DNA of 64,000 bases from Nocardioides nitrophenolicus (GTDB lineage Bacteria > Actinomycetota > Actinomycetes > Propionibacteriales > Nocardioidaceae). Every line of letters starts with the position of its first letter. Within the stretch, counting starts at the first letter, position 1. The notes beneath the pieces are model-generated. The model did no database searches. It was not told where the DNA came from and saw nothing but the letters and a program-made list of their open reading frames with translations. The DNA is taken from NCBI RefSeq assembly GCF_016907515.1, contig NZ_JAFBBY010000001.1:124001-188000 (forward strand), written 5' to 3'. The position numbers and the translations under genes are program-made. Positions 8,574-18,035 of this stretch are shown piece by piece.

Positions 8574-9883
8574 CCGGCCGCCTTCCCTTCCCGGACGACC
8601 GGTCCGTAGAGCAGGGTGCCGAGGGCGCCGTAGGACTCCGGGTCATGGCCGGTCTCACCGGCGAGCATCGCGTTCACCACGCGCTGCTCGGCCGCGCTGC
8701 CGGCGTACCCGCTGTCGATGGCGGCCGGTCGGCCCAGGAGGCCCTGCAGCGGGAGCGGGGAGAAGCCGCCCTTCTCGTCGATGTCGGAGCCCTGGTCGAG
8801 GGGGTGCGCCGGCGCCGGCACCGTGAAGTTGGGCAGACCCAGGCACCACGGACCGTGCCCGACCTCGCCGTACGTCGGCAGGTCGCGCTCGTCGTAGGGC
8901 CGGAACTGGGGCTGGAAGAACTCGATGTACTGCTTGACCACGTTGCCCTCGAAGGTCTTGGACAGGATCGGCGCGTAGTTGGCGGCCCCCCGGATCAGGC
9001 ACGGGAACTCGGGCGAGTACTCGGCGAGCAGGTCGAGCACCGGCGCGGTGACCTGGCCCATCCGGATCAGGTTCTGCTCGTTGTCGGCCAGGAACCTGGT
9101 CGCGGTGTCGGACAGGCCGGTGAGGTCGGAGAAGAAGACGTCGAGGTCCTTGGCCTTCTCGGTGACCGTCTTGCTGGTGACGGTGACGTTGTCGAGCACG
9201 TCGAGCAGGTCGGGCGCCGCGACGTCGTAGGCATCGGCGACGTCGGCCAGCGCGACCAGGTCCTGGCGCAGGGTCGGCAGGTGGTCCTCGATCGCGCCGA
9301 TGTAGTCGCCGAGCTGGTCCATGGTGGCGCCGAGCTGGTCACCGCGGCCCTCGAGTGCGGTGGCCACGGCGTGCAGGGTGGCGTTGAGGTCGGCGGGACG
9401 CACCGCGCGCAGCAGCGGGAACAGGTCGGCGAGCACCTGGCTCAGCTCGACATTGGTCTCCACCCGGTCCGACGGGATCACGTCGCCGTCCTGGAGCCGC
9501 CCGGCCGCGGCCTCGGGGCGCACCAGGGCGACGAACTTCTGGCCGAACAGCGTGGTCGGCAGGATCCGCACGGTGACGTTGGCCGGGATCCGCTTGGCCG
9601 CCTCGTTGTCGAGCGCGAGGGTGATCTCGGCCTGCTCGCCGTCCTGGTCGATCTTGTCGACCCGGCCGACCAGCACGCCGTTGATCCGGACGTCGCCGAA
9701 CTTGGCCAGCTGCAGGCCGGCCCGGTCCGCCTTGACCGTGACCGTCGTGGAGCTGTCGAAGGTCTTGTTGTAGATCGCGATCGACAGCCAGATCAGCAGC
9801 GCGATCACGGACAGGAAGACGACGCCGGCGACGAGGAGCCGGTTGTGCTCCTTGACGCTGTCGTGGTGGATGTTCATCAGCAT
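8570..9883 (-). CDS. mceA: Mce family protein MceA (mce4-like)
   Basis: 437 residues, first of the six Mce subunits. N-terminal membrane helix (LLVAGVVFLSVIALLIWLSI), Mce domain (STTVTVKADRAGLQLAKFGD, INGVLVGRV), a helical region, and a long C-terminal extension with conserved aromatic and Cys residues (PEFPCLIRGA, GHGPWCLGLPNF). It starts 7 bp after yrbEB; a second in-frame ATG two codons later is possible. The C-terminal extension is absent from the shorter MceA of the second operon. Confidence 0.85.
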   Translation of the reverse strand: MLMNIHHDSVKEHNRLLVAGVVFLSVIALLIWLSIAIYNKTFDSSTTVTVKADRAGLQLAKFGDVRINGVLVGRVDKIDQDGEQAEITLALDNEAAKRIPANVTVRILPTTLFGQKFVALVRPEAAAGRLQDGDVIPSDRVETNVELSQVLADLFPLLRAVRPADLNATLHAVATALEGRGDQLGATMDQLGDYIGAIEDHLPTLRQDLVALADVADAYDVAAPDLLDVLDNVTVTSKTVTEKAKDLDVFFSDLTGLSDTATRFLADNEQNLIRMGQVTAPVLDLLAEYSPEFPCLIRGAANYAPILSKTFEGNVVKQYIEFFQPQFRPYDERDLPTYGEVGHGPWCLGLPNFTVPAPAHPLDQGSDIDEKGGFSPLPLQGLLGRPAAIDSGYAGSAAEQRVVNAMLAGETGHDPESYGALGTLLYGPVVREGKAAG

Positions 9884-9890
9884 CGGCCAC

Positions 9891-10733
9891 TCACCCCGTG
9901 ATCCGGACGGTCGTGGTCGAGCCCCAGATGGCGAAGGTGAGGAAGAAGTCGGCCATCACGATGGTCACGATGCTGGTGCGGATCGCCTTGCCGACCGCAC
10001 GCCCGACGCCGGCGGGGCCGCCCGACGCGGTGTAACCGTAGTAGCAGTGGATCAGGATCACCGCCACGGCCAGGAAGAGCAGCTTGAAGAACGACCAGAC
10101 CATGTCGATCGGGGGCAGGAACTGCAGGAAGTAGTGGTCGTAGGTGCCGCCCGACTGGCCGTAGATCATGGTGACGATCAGCCGCGGCGAGAGGTACGAC
10201 GCGCACAGGGCCACGATGTAGAGCGGGATGACCGCGATGAACGCGGCCACCATTCGGGTGGTCACCAGGAACGGCAGCGACGGGATGCCCATCACCTCGA
10301 GCGCGTCGATCTCCTCCGAGATCCGCATCGCACCGAGACGGGCGGTGTAGCCGCAGCCGACGGTGGCGGCGAGCGCGATCGAGGACACCAGCGGCGCGAC
10401 CTCGCGGGTGTTGAAGTAGGCCGAGATGAACGCGCTGAACTTCGCGACGCCGATCTGGCTCAACGAGGCGTAGCCCTGGATGCCGACCTCGGTGCCGGCG
10501 AAGAACGCCATGAACGCGATCACGCCGACCGAGCCCAGGATCAGGCTCAGGCCACCGGCGCCGAAGGCGACCTCGGCCAGGGTGTTCAGGATCTCGCGCG
10601 GGTAGCGCTTGATCGCCCGCGGCACCCAGGCCAGCGCCTTGACGTAGAAGAGCAGCTGGTCGCCGTACCCCTCGAGCGTGGAGCGCCCACTCTTGTAGGC
10701 GTCGTTGATGAGCTCTCCGGCGGCCGCCATCAC
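9891..10733 (-). CDS. yrbEB: MlaE/YrbE-family permease, second copy (YrbEB)
   Basis: 280-residue integral membrane protein with about five or six helices and the MlaE-family signature in the cytoplasmic loop (RISEEIDALEVMGI). YrbEA and YrbEB form the membrane permease of the Mce importer and should contact a shared ATPase (MceG/Mkl), which is not encoded here. GTG start overlaps the yrbEA stop (GTGA); the next codon is ATG. Confidence 0.9.
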   Translation of the reverse strand: MMAAAGELINDAYKSGRSTLEGYGDQLLFYVKALAWVPRAIKRYPREILNTLAEVAFGAGGLSLILGSVGVIAFMAFFAGTEVGIQGYASLSQIGVAKFSAFISAYFNTREVAPLVSSIALAATVGCGYTARLGAMRISEEIDALEVMGIPSLPFLVTTRMVAAFIAVIPLYIVALCASYLSPRLIVTMIYGQSGGTYDHYFLQFLPPIDMVWSFFKLLFLAVAVILIHCYYGYTASGGPAGVGRAVGKAIRTSIVTIVMADFFLTFAIWGSTTTVRITG

Positions 10734-11503
10734 AACCCCACCGGCGGAGCGACCTGGAAGTAGATCGCGGTGATCACGGCGTTGAGGAAGAACAGCGCCA
10801 TGAAGGCGATGATCACCGACTCGTTGACCGCCCGTCCGACACCGCTCGGGCCGCCGCCCGCGTTGAGGCCCTTGTAGGCGCCGATGATGGCGGCCAGCCA
10901 GCCGAAGATGATCGCCTTGATCATCGCGATGTAGAGGTCCGGCAGCGACGCGAGGGCGGTGAACGACGACAGGAAGGCGCCCGCCGACCCGCCCTGGACG
11001 ATCACGGTGAAGAAGTAGCCGCCCCCGATGCCGGTGCCGATCACGATGCCGTTGATCATGAACGCGACGAACATGGTCGCCACCACGCGCGGGGCGACCA
11101 GGCGTTCGAGCGGATCGATGCCGAGCACCTCCATGGCGTCGATCTCCTCGCGGATCTTGCGCGCCCCGAGATCGGAGCAGATCGCCGACCCGGCCGCTCC
11201 GGCGATGATCATCGCCGCGGCCATCGGCGCCGCCTCCCGCACGGTGGCGAGCACCGCCGTCGCGCCGGCGAAGGACTGCGCACCGAGCTGGCCGGTCAGG
11301 TTGCCGACCTGCAGCGAGATGACCGCGCCGAACGGGATCGACACCATGATCGTCGGCATCAGCGTCACGCTGGTGACGAACCAGGCCTGCTCGAGGAACT
11401 CTCGGAACTGGAAGGGCCGGGTGAAGATCCGCTTGGTCACCTCGACCACCATCAGCGCGATCTCGCCAGGGCCACGCACGACCGCCATGGCATTGAAAGC
11501 CAC
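10730..11503 (-). CDS. yrbEA: MlaE/YrbE-family permease, first copy (YrbEA)
   Basis: 257 residues, polytopic, with the signature REEIDAMEVLGIDP. First gene of the mce4-like operon, which runs without a real gap to 1123. The GTG start is preceded by GAGAGGAG at suitable distance. The promoter with a KstR-type box lies about 60 bp upstream. The order yrbEA-yrbEB-mceA-F-mas-mas under KstR-type control matches the cholesterol-import mce4 operon of mycobacteria. Confidence 0.9.
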   Translation of the reverse strand: MAFNAMAVVRGPGEIALMVVEVTKRIFTRPFQFREFLEQAWFVTSVTLMPTIMVSIPFGAVISLQVGNLTGQLGAQSFAGATAVLATVREAAPMAAAMIIAGAAGSAICSDLGARKIREEIDAMEVLGIDPLERLVAPRVVATMFVAFMINGIVIGTGIGGGYFFTVIVQGGSAGAFLSSFTALASLPDLYIAMIKAIIFGWLAAIIGAYKGLNAGGGPSGVGRAVNESVIIAFMALFFLNAVITAIYFQVAPPVGL

Positions 11504-11560
11504 GCCCCGACTCCTCTCCCCACGACTGTTCCAGCCCGACCCCGCTCCAGGGTTCCGGCG

Positions 11561-11589
11561 ATATTAGAACACGTTCTCGTTGTGACCAA
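11561..11589 (-). promoter_or_regulatory. Promoter of the mce4-like operon with KstR-type operator
   Basis: On the minus strand -35 TTGGTC (11589-11584) and -10 TAATAT (11566-11561) are separated by exactly 17 bases. The spacer and the start of the -10 carry the near-palindrome TAGAACACGTTCTC (11565-11578), which fits KstR consensus TNNAACNNGTTNNA at all fixed positions except the last. Start of transcription would be near 11554, giving a 5' leader of about 50 bases. Confidence 0.65.
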
Positions 11590-11686
11590 GACGACTCGGC
11601 TGCCCCCGGTCGGAATTTCCCTCCTCCGCCTGCTCAACGCCGCCGGAGTGGCGGGGGTCACGCCGCGGCCTCCCTAGGATCGGGCC

Positions 11687-12373
11687 GTGCCCTCCCCCGC
11701 CGCGCCGCGCCGCCGCCCCCTGGAGACGATCAGCCGACACCCCTCCGCCGTCCTGCTCGCGGCGCAGCTCGTGGTGGTGCTCGCCTATCCGGCGCTCGAG
11801 GACTCCGCCGCGGGACGCGCCGTCGTCGGCGTGATCCAGATGGTCGTCGTGCTGTCCGCGGTGTGGGCGGTACGTCGGACCGCGACGCTGCGCTGGGTGG
11901 TGCTGCTCCTCGGCGCACCGGCCGTCGTGCTCGCCGTGCTCGAGGCCATGCACCCCGAGGTGGACTGGATCGTGCTGGCCTCGGCGGCCTTCCATGTCCC
12001 GTTCTACCTCTTCGTCTCCTACGCGATGATCCGCTACCTGTTCCACGACGACCGGGTCACCGTGGACGAGATCTTCGCGACCGGTGCCGCGTTCACCGTC
12101 GTCGCCTGGGCCTTCGCCTACCTGTACGCCGCCGCGCAGGTGCTCTGGCCCGGCTCGTTCGTCGGCTTCAACAGTCCCGACGGCGGCACCCCGCTGAGCT
12201 GGTTCGAGCTGCTCTTCCTCTCCTTCACCACGCTGACCAGCGTCGGGCTGTCCGACGTCTACCCGGTCCTCAGCCAGGCGCGCTCGTTCGTGATGGTCGA
12301 GCAGGTCGCCGGCGTGTTCTACGTGGCGCTCGTGGTCGCCCGGCTGGTCGGGCTCAGCGCGCGTCGGGGGTGA
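11687..12373 (+). CDS. Two-transmembrane-pore ion channel family protein
   Basis: 228-residue polytopic protein. The C-terminal part contains a pore-loop-like stretch (SFTTLTSVGLSDVYPV) between two helices, as in the Ion_trans_2 potassium-channel family, but the filter reads TSVGLSD rather than TVGYGD, so ion selectivity is uncertain. The GTG start lies six bases after a TAGGAT -10 box, predicting a leaderless transcript. Its last 20 bases overlap the 3' end of the convergent MFS gene. Confidence 0.6.
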   Translation: MPSPAAPRRRPLETISRHPSAVLLAAQLVVVLAYPALEDSAAGRAVVGVIQMVVVLSAVWAVRRTATLRWVVLLLGAPAVVLAVLEAMHPEVDWIVLASAAFHVPFYLFVSYAMIRYLFHDDRVTVDEIFATGAAFTVVAWAFAYLYAAAQVLWPGSFVGFNSPDGGTPLSWFELLFLSFTTLTSVGLSDVYPVLSQARSFVMVEQVAGVFYVALVVARLVGLSARRG

Positions 12374-13664
12374 GGTCCACCATCGAGGAGCCGGCGGCCA
12401 CCTGGTCGCGGGTGGTGAGCCCGCGGATCCGGCGCCGGTAGCGCAGCACCTGGACCACGCCGAGGGTCCACAGCAGGTACTGCGTCGCCATCGCCCACCG
12501 GAACGCCTCGGGCGTGTACTCCTGCGTCCCGGGTGTCAGCACGTCCAGCACCGTGCCCACCGCCAGTACCGCCAGCAGCCCGGCGGTGAAGCCGCCGACG
12601 TTCACGATTCCGCTGGCGCTCGCCGTACGCCGGTCGGGGTTGCTGGTCCGGGCGACGTCGAAGCCGATCATCGACCCCGGCCCGCCGGCCCCCACCACGA
12701 CGATGAGGAGCACCAGCAGCGGCAGCGGGGCGTCGCCCGGCCACAGCAGCACCAGGCCCCACACCCCCGCGAGCGCCGCGACGATGATCAGCGCGGTCGT
12801 CGACCGGTGCCACGGATGCCGGCCGACCAGCCAGCCGAGCAGCGGGCCGTACGCGACTGAGGTAGCGACGAGCAGCGAGAGCAGCGCACTCGCCGTACCG
12901 GGTGAGACGCGCTCGGCGGTCACCAGGAAGGGATAGCCCCACAGCAGCCCCATCACGGTGGTGCTGAACGGCGTCGAGAAGTGCACCCAGAGCCCGAGCC
13001 GGGTCCCCGGCTGCGCCCACGACGAGGCCAGGCTGGCGCCCAGCGCCCGGGCCGACATCGGCACGCCCCGCAGGTGCGGCTCGGTCGGCGTGTCGTGGAG
13101 CAGCAGCCGCAGCACGACCAGCACCACCAGACCGGCGAGCGCGCCGCCGAGGTAGGCACGGGTCCAGCCGAGGTGCCCCAGCGCCCAGGTCATCGGCGCG
13201 GCGGCCGCGAGCGCGCCGAGCTGGCCGAGGTTGCCGGTGAGCTGGCTGATCAGCGGCACCCGGTGCCGCGGGAACCACGACGACACCAGCCGCAGCACGC
13301 AGATGAAGGTCATCGCGTCGCCCGCTCCCACCAGCACCCGGGCCCCGAGCGCCAGCGGGTAGCTGTCGGCGAACGCGAACGCCAGCTGACCGGTGCTCAC
13401 CACGGCCACCGCGACGGTCAGCACCGTCCGCGAGCCGAAGCGGTCGACCAGCAGCCCGACCGGGATCTGCATCGAGGCGTAGACCAGCAGCTGCAGCACC
13501 GTGAACGACGCCAGCTGGCTGGCCGAGATGTCGAAGCGCTCGGTCGCGGCCAGGCCGGCGACCGCGAGACTGCTTCGGTGGAAGACCGCCAGGGCATAGG
13601 CCAGCAGGCCGACGATCCAGACGAGGTAGCTGCGACCCGGGGTGATCCCAGGCGCGTCGCTCAC
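12354..13664 (-). CDS. Major facilitator superfamily transporter
   Basis: 436 residues with about twelve hydrophobic helices. The loop after the second helix reads VGLLVDRFGSRTVL, the MFS motif A, and the fifth helix region has GAGGPGSMIG-like glycine-rich packing in the second half. Substrate cannot be told from sequence. The GTG start at 13664 lies six bases after a TAGCCT -10 box (leaderless). The stop overlaps the convergent channel gene by 20 bp. Confidence 0.75.
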   Translation of the reverse strand: MSDAPGITPGRSYLVWIVGLLAYALAVFHRSSLAVAGLAATERFDISASQLASFTVLQLLVYASMQIPVGLLVDRFGSRTVLTVAVAVVSTGQLAFAFADSYPLALGARVLVGAGDAMTFICVLRLVSSWFPRHRVPLISQLTGNLGQLGALAAAAPMTWALGHLGWTRAYLGGALAGLVVLVVLRLLLHDTPTEPHLRGVPMSARALGASLASSWAQPGTRLGLWVHFSTPFSTTVMGLLWGYPFLVTAERVSPGTASALLSLLVATSVAYGPLLGWLVGRHPWHRSTTALIIVAALAGVWGLVLLWPGDAPLPLLVLLIVVVGAGGPGSMIGFDVARTSNPDRRTASASGIVNVGGFTAGLLAVLAVGTVLDVLTPGTQEYTPEAFRWAMATQYLLWTLGVVQVLRYRRRIRGLTTRDQVAAGSSMVDLTPDAR

Positions 13665-13740
13665 GCGACCAGGCTACCGGCGGGCTCCGACGGGCGACGA
13701 CTTCAGCCGGACGTGCGCCCGCTCACGCGGCGCCCCCGCT

Positions 13741-13862
13741 CGTTCCTCGATCGGCGCTCCCTCCTCACTTGGTCGCCGGTGCTCGCTTCGCTCGCACAGC
13801 TCCTCGCTCGTCGCGAACACTCGGCCTCGTTCCTCGGCCGGCGTTCGCTCCTCACTTCGTCG
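13741..13862. repeat. Imperfect 35-bp direct repeat spanning the uvrB stop codon
   Basis: Bases 13741-13775 and 13828-13862 agree at 30 of 35 positions. The second copy contains the last codons and the TGA of uvrB (minus strand), so the first looks like a decayed duplicate of the uvrB 3' end. Between them lies CTCGCTTCGCTCGC-type sequence similar to that in the repeats at 19.6-20.0 kb. The rest of the 187-bp gap between uvrB and the MFS start shows only the MFS promoter. Confidence 0.6.
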
Positions 13863-15981
13863 CTTCCATCATCTGCCGCAGCTCCTTCTTCAGCTCCCCG
13901 ATCTCGTCGCGCAGCCGCGCCGCCAGCTCGAACTGGAGCTCGGCAGCAGCCGCCTTCATCTGGTCGGTGAGGTCCTGGATCAGCTGGGCCAGGTCGGAGC
14001 TCGGCAGCCCGGCCAGCTCGGCGGCGTGCCCGCCGATGTCGGTCGAGCGGAGCTGGGGGGTCGGGGACTTCTTGGGCTTCACTCCCCCCGCGCGGCCCTT
14101 CTGGCCGACATCTGCCCAGGTCTGCAGCAGCTCCTGGGTGGTCTCGTCCTCGCGGGCCAGCATCTCGGTGATGTCGGCGATCTTCTTGCGCAGCGGCTGG
14201 GGGTCGATGCCGTGGGCCTCGTTGTAGGCGACCTGCTTGGCCCGGCGCCGGTTGGTCTCGTCGATGGCGGACTCCATCGACGGGGTGATCCGGTCGGCGT
14301 ACATGTGGACCTCGCCGGACACATTGCGCGCCGCGCGGCCGATGGTCTGGATCAGCGACTTGTCGGAGCGCAGGAAGCCCTCCTTGTCGGCGTCGAGGAT
14401 CGACACCAGCGACACCTCGGGCAGGTCAAGGCCCTCGCGCAGCAGGTTGATGCCGACGAGGACGTCGTAGGCGCCCAGGCGCAGGTCGCGCAGCAGCTCG
14501 ATCCGCTTGAGCGTGTCGACCTCGGAGTGGAGGTAGCGGGTGCGGATCCCGGCGTCGAGGAGGTAGTCGGTGAGGTCCTCGGACATCTTCTTGGTGAGCG
14601 TGGTGACCAGCACCCGCTCCTGCTTCTCGGCGCGCAGCCGGATCTCGTGGATCAGGTCGTCGATCTGGCCCTTGGTCGGCTTCACCACCACCTCGGGGTC
14701 GACCAGGCCGGTCGGGCGGATGATCTGCTCGACGACGTCGCCCTGCACCTTGTCGAGCTCGTAGTCGCCCGGCGTCGCCGAGAGGTAGACGGTCTGCCCG
14801 ATCCGTTCGAGGAACTCCTCCCAGCGCAGCGGCCGGTTGTCCATCGCGCTCGGCAGCCGGAAGCCGTGCTCGACCAGGTTGCGCTTGCGGGACATGTCGC
14901 CCTCGTACATGCCGCCGATCTGGGGGACGGCGACATGGGACTCGTCGACGACGAGCACGAAGTCCTCGGGGAAGTAGTCGAGCAGGGTGTTGGGCGCGCT
15001 GCCGCGCGACCGGCCGTCCATGTGCATCGAGTAGTTCTCGATGCCCGAGCAGGAGCCGACCTGGCGCATCATCTCGATGTCGTACGTCGTGCGCATCCGC
15101 AGCCGCTGCGCCTCGAGCATCTTGCCCTGCTTCTCGAAGGTCGCGAGCTGCTCGGCGAGCTCGGCCTCGATGCCGCGGATCGCCCGCTCCATCCGCTCCG
15201 GACCGGCGATGTAGTGGCTGGCCGGGAAGACGTAGAGCTCCTGGTCCTCGGTGAGCACCTCACCGGTGACCGGGTGCAGCGTCATCAGCCGCTCGATCTC
15301 GTCGCCGAAGAACTCGATGCGGACCGCGAGCTCCTCGTAGACGGGGAAGATCTCGAGGGTGTCGCCGCGCACCCGGAAGGTGCCGCGGGTGAAGGCGAGG
15401 TCGTTGCGGGTGTACTGGATCTCGACCAGCCGACGCAGCACCGAGTCACGGTCGTGCTCCTCGCCCACGCGCAGCCGGACCATGCGGTCGACGTACTCCT
15501 GGGGGGTGCCGAGACCGTAGATGCACGACACCGTCGACACCACGATCACGTCGCGCCGAGTGAGCAGGCTGTTGGTCGCGGAGTGGCGCAGCCGCTCGAC
15601 CTCCTCGTTGATCGAGGAGTCCTTCTCGATGTAGGTGTCGGTCTGGGGGACGTAGGCCTCGGGCTGGTAGTAGTCGTAGTAGGAGACGAAGTACTCGACG
15701 GCGTTGTCGGGGAACAGCTGGCGCAGCTCGTTGGCGAACTGCGCGGCCAGCGTCTTGTTGGGCTGGAGCACCAGCAGCGGCCGCTGCACCTGCTCGGCCA
15801 CCCAGGCCACCGTCGCGGTCTTTCCGGTTCCGGTCGCGCCCAGCAGGACGACGTCCTGGACGCCGTCGTTGAGCCGCTTCGTGATCTCCGCGATCGCCGC
15901 CGGCTGGTCGCCGGAGGGTTGGTAGTCGGACTGGACGTGGAAGGGCGCGACGCGACGCTCGAGATCGGTGACCGGACGCAT
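13852..15981 (-). CDS. uvrB: Excinuclease ABC subunit B
   Basis: 709-residue helicase-like subunit of the nucleotide excision repair endonuclease, which holds damaged DNA handed over by UvrA and recruits UvrC. Walker A GATGTGKT at 48-55, the beta-hairpin region ([15 protein letters not shown]), the DEAD-like DESH box and QTIGRAARN motif VI are all present, with a C-terminal UVR motif ([15 protein letters not shown]). Start is ATG 15981, six bases after TACGCT (leaderless); an open upstream extension was rejected because the family begins with [13 protein letters not shown] sequence. Confidence 0.97.
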   Translation of the reverse strand: MRPVTDLERRVAPFHVQSDYQPSGDQPAAIAEITKRLNDGVQDVVLLGATGTGKTATVAWVAEQVQRPLLVLQPNKTLAAQFANELRQLFPDNAVEYFVSYYDYYQPEAYVPQTDTYIEKDSSINEEVERLRHSATNSLLTRRDVIVVSTVSCIYGLGTPQEYVDRMVRLRVGEEHDRDSVLRRLVEIQYTRNDLAFTRGTFRVRGDTLEIFPVYEELAVRIEFFGDEIERLMTLHPVTGEVLTEDQELYVFPASHYIAGPERMERAIRGIEAELAEQLATFEKQGKMLEAQRLRMRTTYDIEMMRQVGSCSGIENYSMHMDGRSRGSAPNTLLDYFPEDFVLVVDESHVAVPQIGGMYEGDMSRKRNLVEHGFRLPSAMDNRPLRWEEFLERIGQTVYLSATPGDYELDKVQGDVVEQIIRPTGLVDPEVVVKPTKGQIDDLIHEIRLRAEKQERVLVTTLTKKMSEDLTDYLLDAGIRTRYLHSEVDTLKRIELLRDLRLGAYDVLVGINLLREGLDLPEVSLVSILDADKEGFLRSDKSLIQTIGRAARNVSGEVHMYADRITPSMESAIDETNRRRAKQVAYNEAHGIDPQPLRKKIADITEMLAREDETTQELLQTWADVGQKGRAGGVKPKKSPTPQLRSTDIGGHAAELAGLPSSDLAQLIQDLTDQMKAAAAELQFELAARLRDEIGELKKELRQMMEATK

Positions 15982-16025
15982 GGATCCAGCGTACGAGGGG
16001 CCACCGACACCGCTGCTCCACCTCC

Positions 16026-17297
16026 TCACGTGCGTCGATGGAACCGGACGTCACCGCTCGCCAACCGCTCCGCACGGTAGGCCCGGTCATGGATGCGGTG
16101 ATGGTGGTGGGAACACAGACTGACCGCGTTGCCCAGATCGGTCCGCCCACCCCACGACCACGGCTGAAGATGATGAGCCTCGGTCCACACCGCCGGGATC
16201 GTGCAGCCCTCGGCCCGACACCGCCGATCCCGCACCCGCAACGCCCGCCGCTGCGCCCGCGAGAACAACCGCCGACGCCGCCCCAGGTCGAGCACCTCAC
16301 CCCGACCACCCAACACCACCGGCACGATCCCCGCCCCACACGCCAACCGCCGCGCCTGCCCCGCCGAGATCGACTCCACCCCATCACCGCCGATCACCTC
16401 GGCCATCGCCAGGTCGGCCCGCAGCGCGGCCAGGTCGATGGTGACGAGCACCGTCGTCGCGTCCCCACCATGCTCGGGCAACCGCGCCGGATCGAGCCGC
16501 TCCAACAACGCCGCGAACGCATCCGCGTAGGCACGATGCCGCGGCAGCCGCTCAACACCACTACCAACACCAGGGCCGTCACCAGGGCCGTCACGGCCGG
16601 GCCGGCGCGGTGAGGTGAACGCCTGCAGGTAGTGCTCCAGCCGTTGGGTCACCGGCGTGGGCAACACTCCCGCGACCCGGGTCCGGCCATCACCCAGGTC
16701 GTGGAACCGCAACGACGCCGTCTCCCGCGCCCGACGCTCCTCATCCTCCAACCGGCGCCCCTCCTCGGCCTCCACCACCTCCGGCGCCACCACCTCCAGG
16801 ATCCGACGCCCCAGCCGCTTCAACTCCCGCGGCGAATGATGCGCGGCATAGCCCACCAACGTCGCCTCCGCCCGCGTAGCCAGCTCCGGACCCAGGCCGG
16901 CCGGCAGCTCCGCGACCGCCCGGGCGATCACCCGCGCCTGCGCGGGCGACACCTCACCCGAGCGCATCCCCGCCGCCACCACCACACGCTGCTCCAGCGC
17001 CCGCGCCAGACGAAGCTCCGCGCGCACGGGGGCCGGATCAGAGCGGGTCGCCTGGGCCAGCCAGGCCGCCACGTCCCGAGCACCGTGAGCCACCGCGACA
17101 TCCTCACCCGCCGCCAGGACCCGGGCCTTGAGCTCGGCCACCTGCGCCTCGACCCGAGCCAGACCCACCAGCGCGGACTCCTTCTCCGCCACCGACATGA
17201 ACACCGGCTGCACCTGCCCCACCCGGGCCAACACCGCGCTCAACTCAGCAGCACACCCCACGATCGGGTGCGGTGCGGTGAGAACAGCGGCAGACAT
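16026..17297 (-). CDS. DUF222 / HNH endonuclease domain protein (13E12-repeat-like)
   Basis: 423 residues. The N-terminal two thirds match the DUF222 type (helical, [20 protein letters not shown], later [19 protein letters not shown]). The C-terminus has an HNH nuclease motif ([33 protein letters not shown]). Such genes form repetitive families in actinobacteria (13E12 repeats of M. tuberculosis). Codons are strongly C-biased (many CCACCACC runs), unlike uvrB next door. A Gly/Asp-rich linker [12 protein letters not shown] sits near residue 230. An SOS box lies upstream. GGGAG precedes the ATG. Confidence 0.85.
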   Translation of the reverse strand: MSAAVLTAPHPIVGCAAELSAVLARVGQVQPVFMSVAEKESALVGLARVEAQVAELKARVLAAGEDVAVAHGARDVAAWLAQATRSDPAPVRAELRLARALEQRVVVAAGMRSGEVSPAQARVIARAVAELPAGLGPELATRAEATLVGYAAHHSPRELKRLGRRILEVVAPEVVEAEEGRRLEDEERRARETASLRFHDLGDGRTRVAGVLPTPVTQRLEHYLQAFTSPRRPGRDGPGDGPGVGSGVERLPRHRAYADAFAALLERLDPARLPEHGGDATTVLVTIDLAALRADLAMAEVIGGDGVESISAGQARRLACGAGIVPVVLGGRGEVLDLGRRRRLFSRAQRRALRVRDRRCRAEGCTIPAVWTEAHHLQPWSWGGRTDLGNAVSLCSHHHHRIHDRAYRAERLASGDVRFHRRT

Positions 17298-17456
17298 TGA
17301 AACTCCCAGGGCGCGACAACACGGTCTCGCCCTGCACGGAGGAACCCCTCGGGCTCAGCGGTCGTGACGCACCACACAGGTGCGCGCCCTGTCCGGCAAC
17401 GCTCGGCCTCAGGTCCCCGGAACCACTCGAAGCATCCCGCCGTACGGCCTGACGCC

Positions 17457-17486
17457 ACCCTACCACAGATTCGAACACCTGTTCTA
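17457..17486 (-). promoter_or_regulatory. SOS (LexA) box and promoter of the DUF222/HNH gene
   Basis: Bases 17471-17486 read TCGAACACCTGTTCTA, matching the actinobacterial LexA consensus core GAAC-N4-GTTC. On the minus strand a TAGGGT -10 box (17462-17457) follows, so LexA would cover the -35 region. The site overlaps the TAG of the upstream decarboxylase-family gene. The predicted leader to the start codon is about 150 bases and shows no other gene. Mycobacterial 13E12 genes are known LexA targets. Confidence 0.75.
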
Positions 17487-18035
17487 GTCCTTGCCGCGAC
17501 GCGCCCGGTCGGGGCGCACCCGGAGTGCGTGGAGGGCGGTCGCCAGCATCGCGTAGTGGCCGACGAGCATCAGGATCTCGATCCGCTCCCGGTCGTCGAA
17601 GCGCTCCCCCAGCTCGGCCCACAGCCCGTCGGACAGGTCCTGGTCCGCGAGCAGCTCGTCGGTGGCGCGCAGCAGCAGCCGCTCCCGCTCCGCGAGCCCC
17701 GGATGGTCGGCGAAGGACTCGACCGCCACGATCTCCTCGCGGGACAGCCCGGCCCGGCGGGCCAGCCGCCGGTGCTGCTCGAGCTCGTACGCCGACGCTC
17801 GACGCGCCGCGACCCGCACGATCACCAGCTCCGACTCCCGCCGCGACAGCCGCCCCCCGGGCATCAGCCGGCCGGCGAAGTGCAGCCAGCCCCAGAAGAG
17901 CCGGCGGTGCCGGCCGAGGGTGAGGAAGACCGCGGGCGGCTCGGTGCCCTGCACCCGCCCCGCGACCCGGGCGAAGCCGGCCACGAACGGCCCGACCTCG
18001 CGCCAGCCGCCCGGAGCGATCCGCGGCTCGCTCAT
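17484..18035 (-). CDS. Carboxymuconolactone decarboxylase (AhpD-like) family protein
   Basis: 183 residues in the AhpD/CMD helical fold: RRESELVIVRVAARRASAYELEQH, then GLSREEIVAVESFADHPGL, then a helix ILMLVGHYAMLATALHAL. The redox CxxC pair of AhpD is absent; AxxxYE replaces it, as in many non-peroxidase members of the family. The ATG at 18035 overlaps the SDR stop (ATGA), so it is co-translated with the dehydrogenase. Function is unknown beyond the fold. Confidence 0.7.
   Translation of the reverse strand: MSEPRIAPGGWREVGPFVAGFARVAGRVQGTEPPAVFLTLGRHRRLFWGWLHFAGRLMPGGRLSRRESELVIVRVAARRASAYELEQHRRLARRAGLSREEIVAVESFADHPGLAERERLLLRATDELLADQDLSDGLWAELGERFDDRERIEILMLVGHYAMLATALHALRVRPDRARRGKD

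Noticed and set aside
17298..17458. Small gene in the leader of the DUF222 gene
   Set aside because: The open frame overlaps the real start, has no family match and no ribosome-binding site; an 8-codon frame is also present but nothing supports its use.
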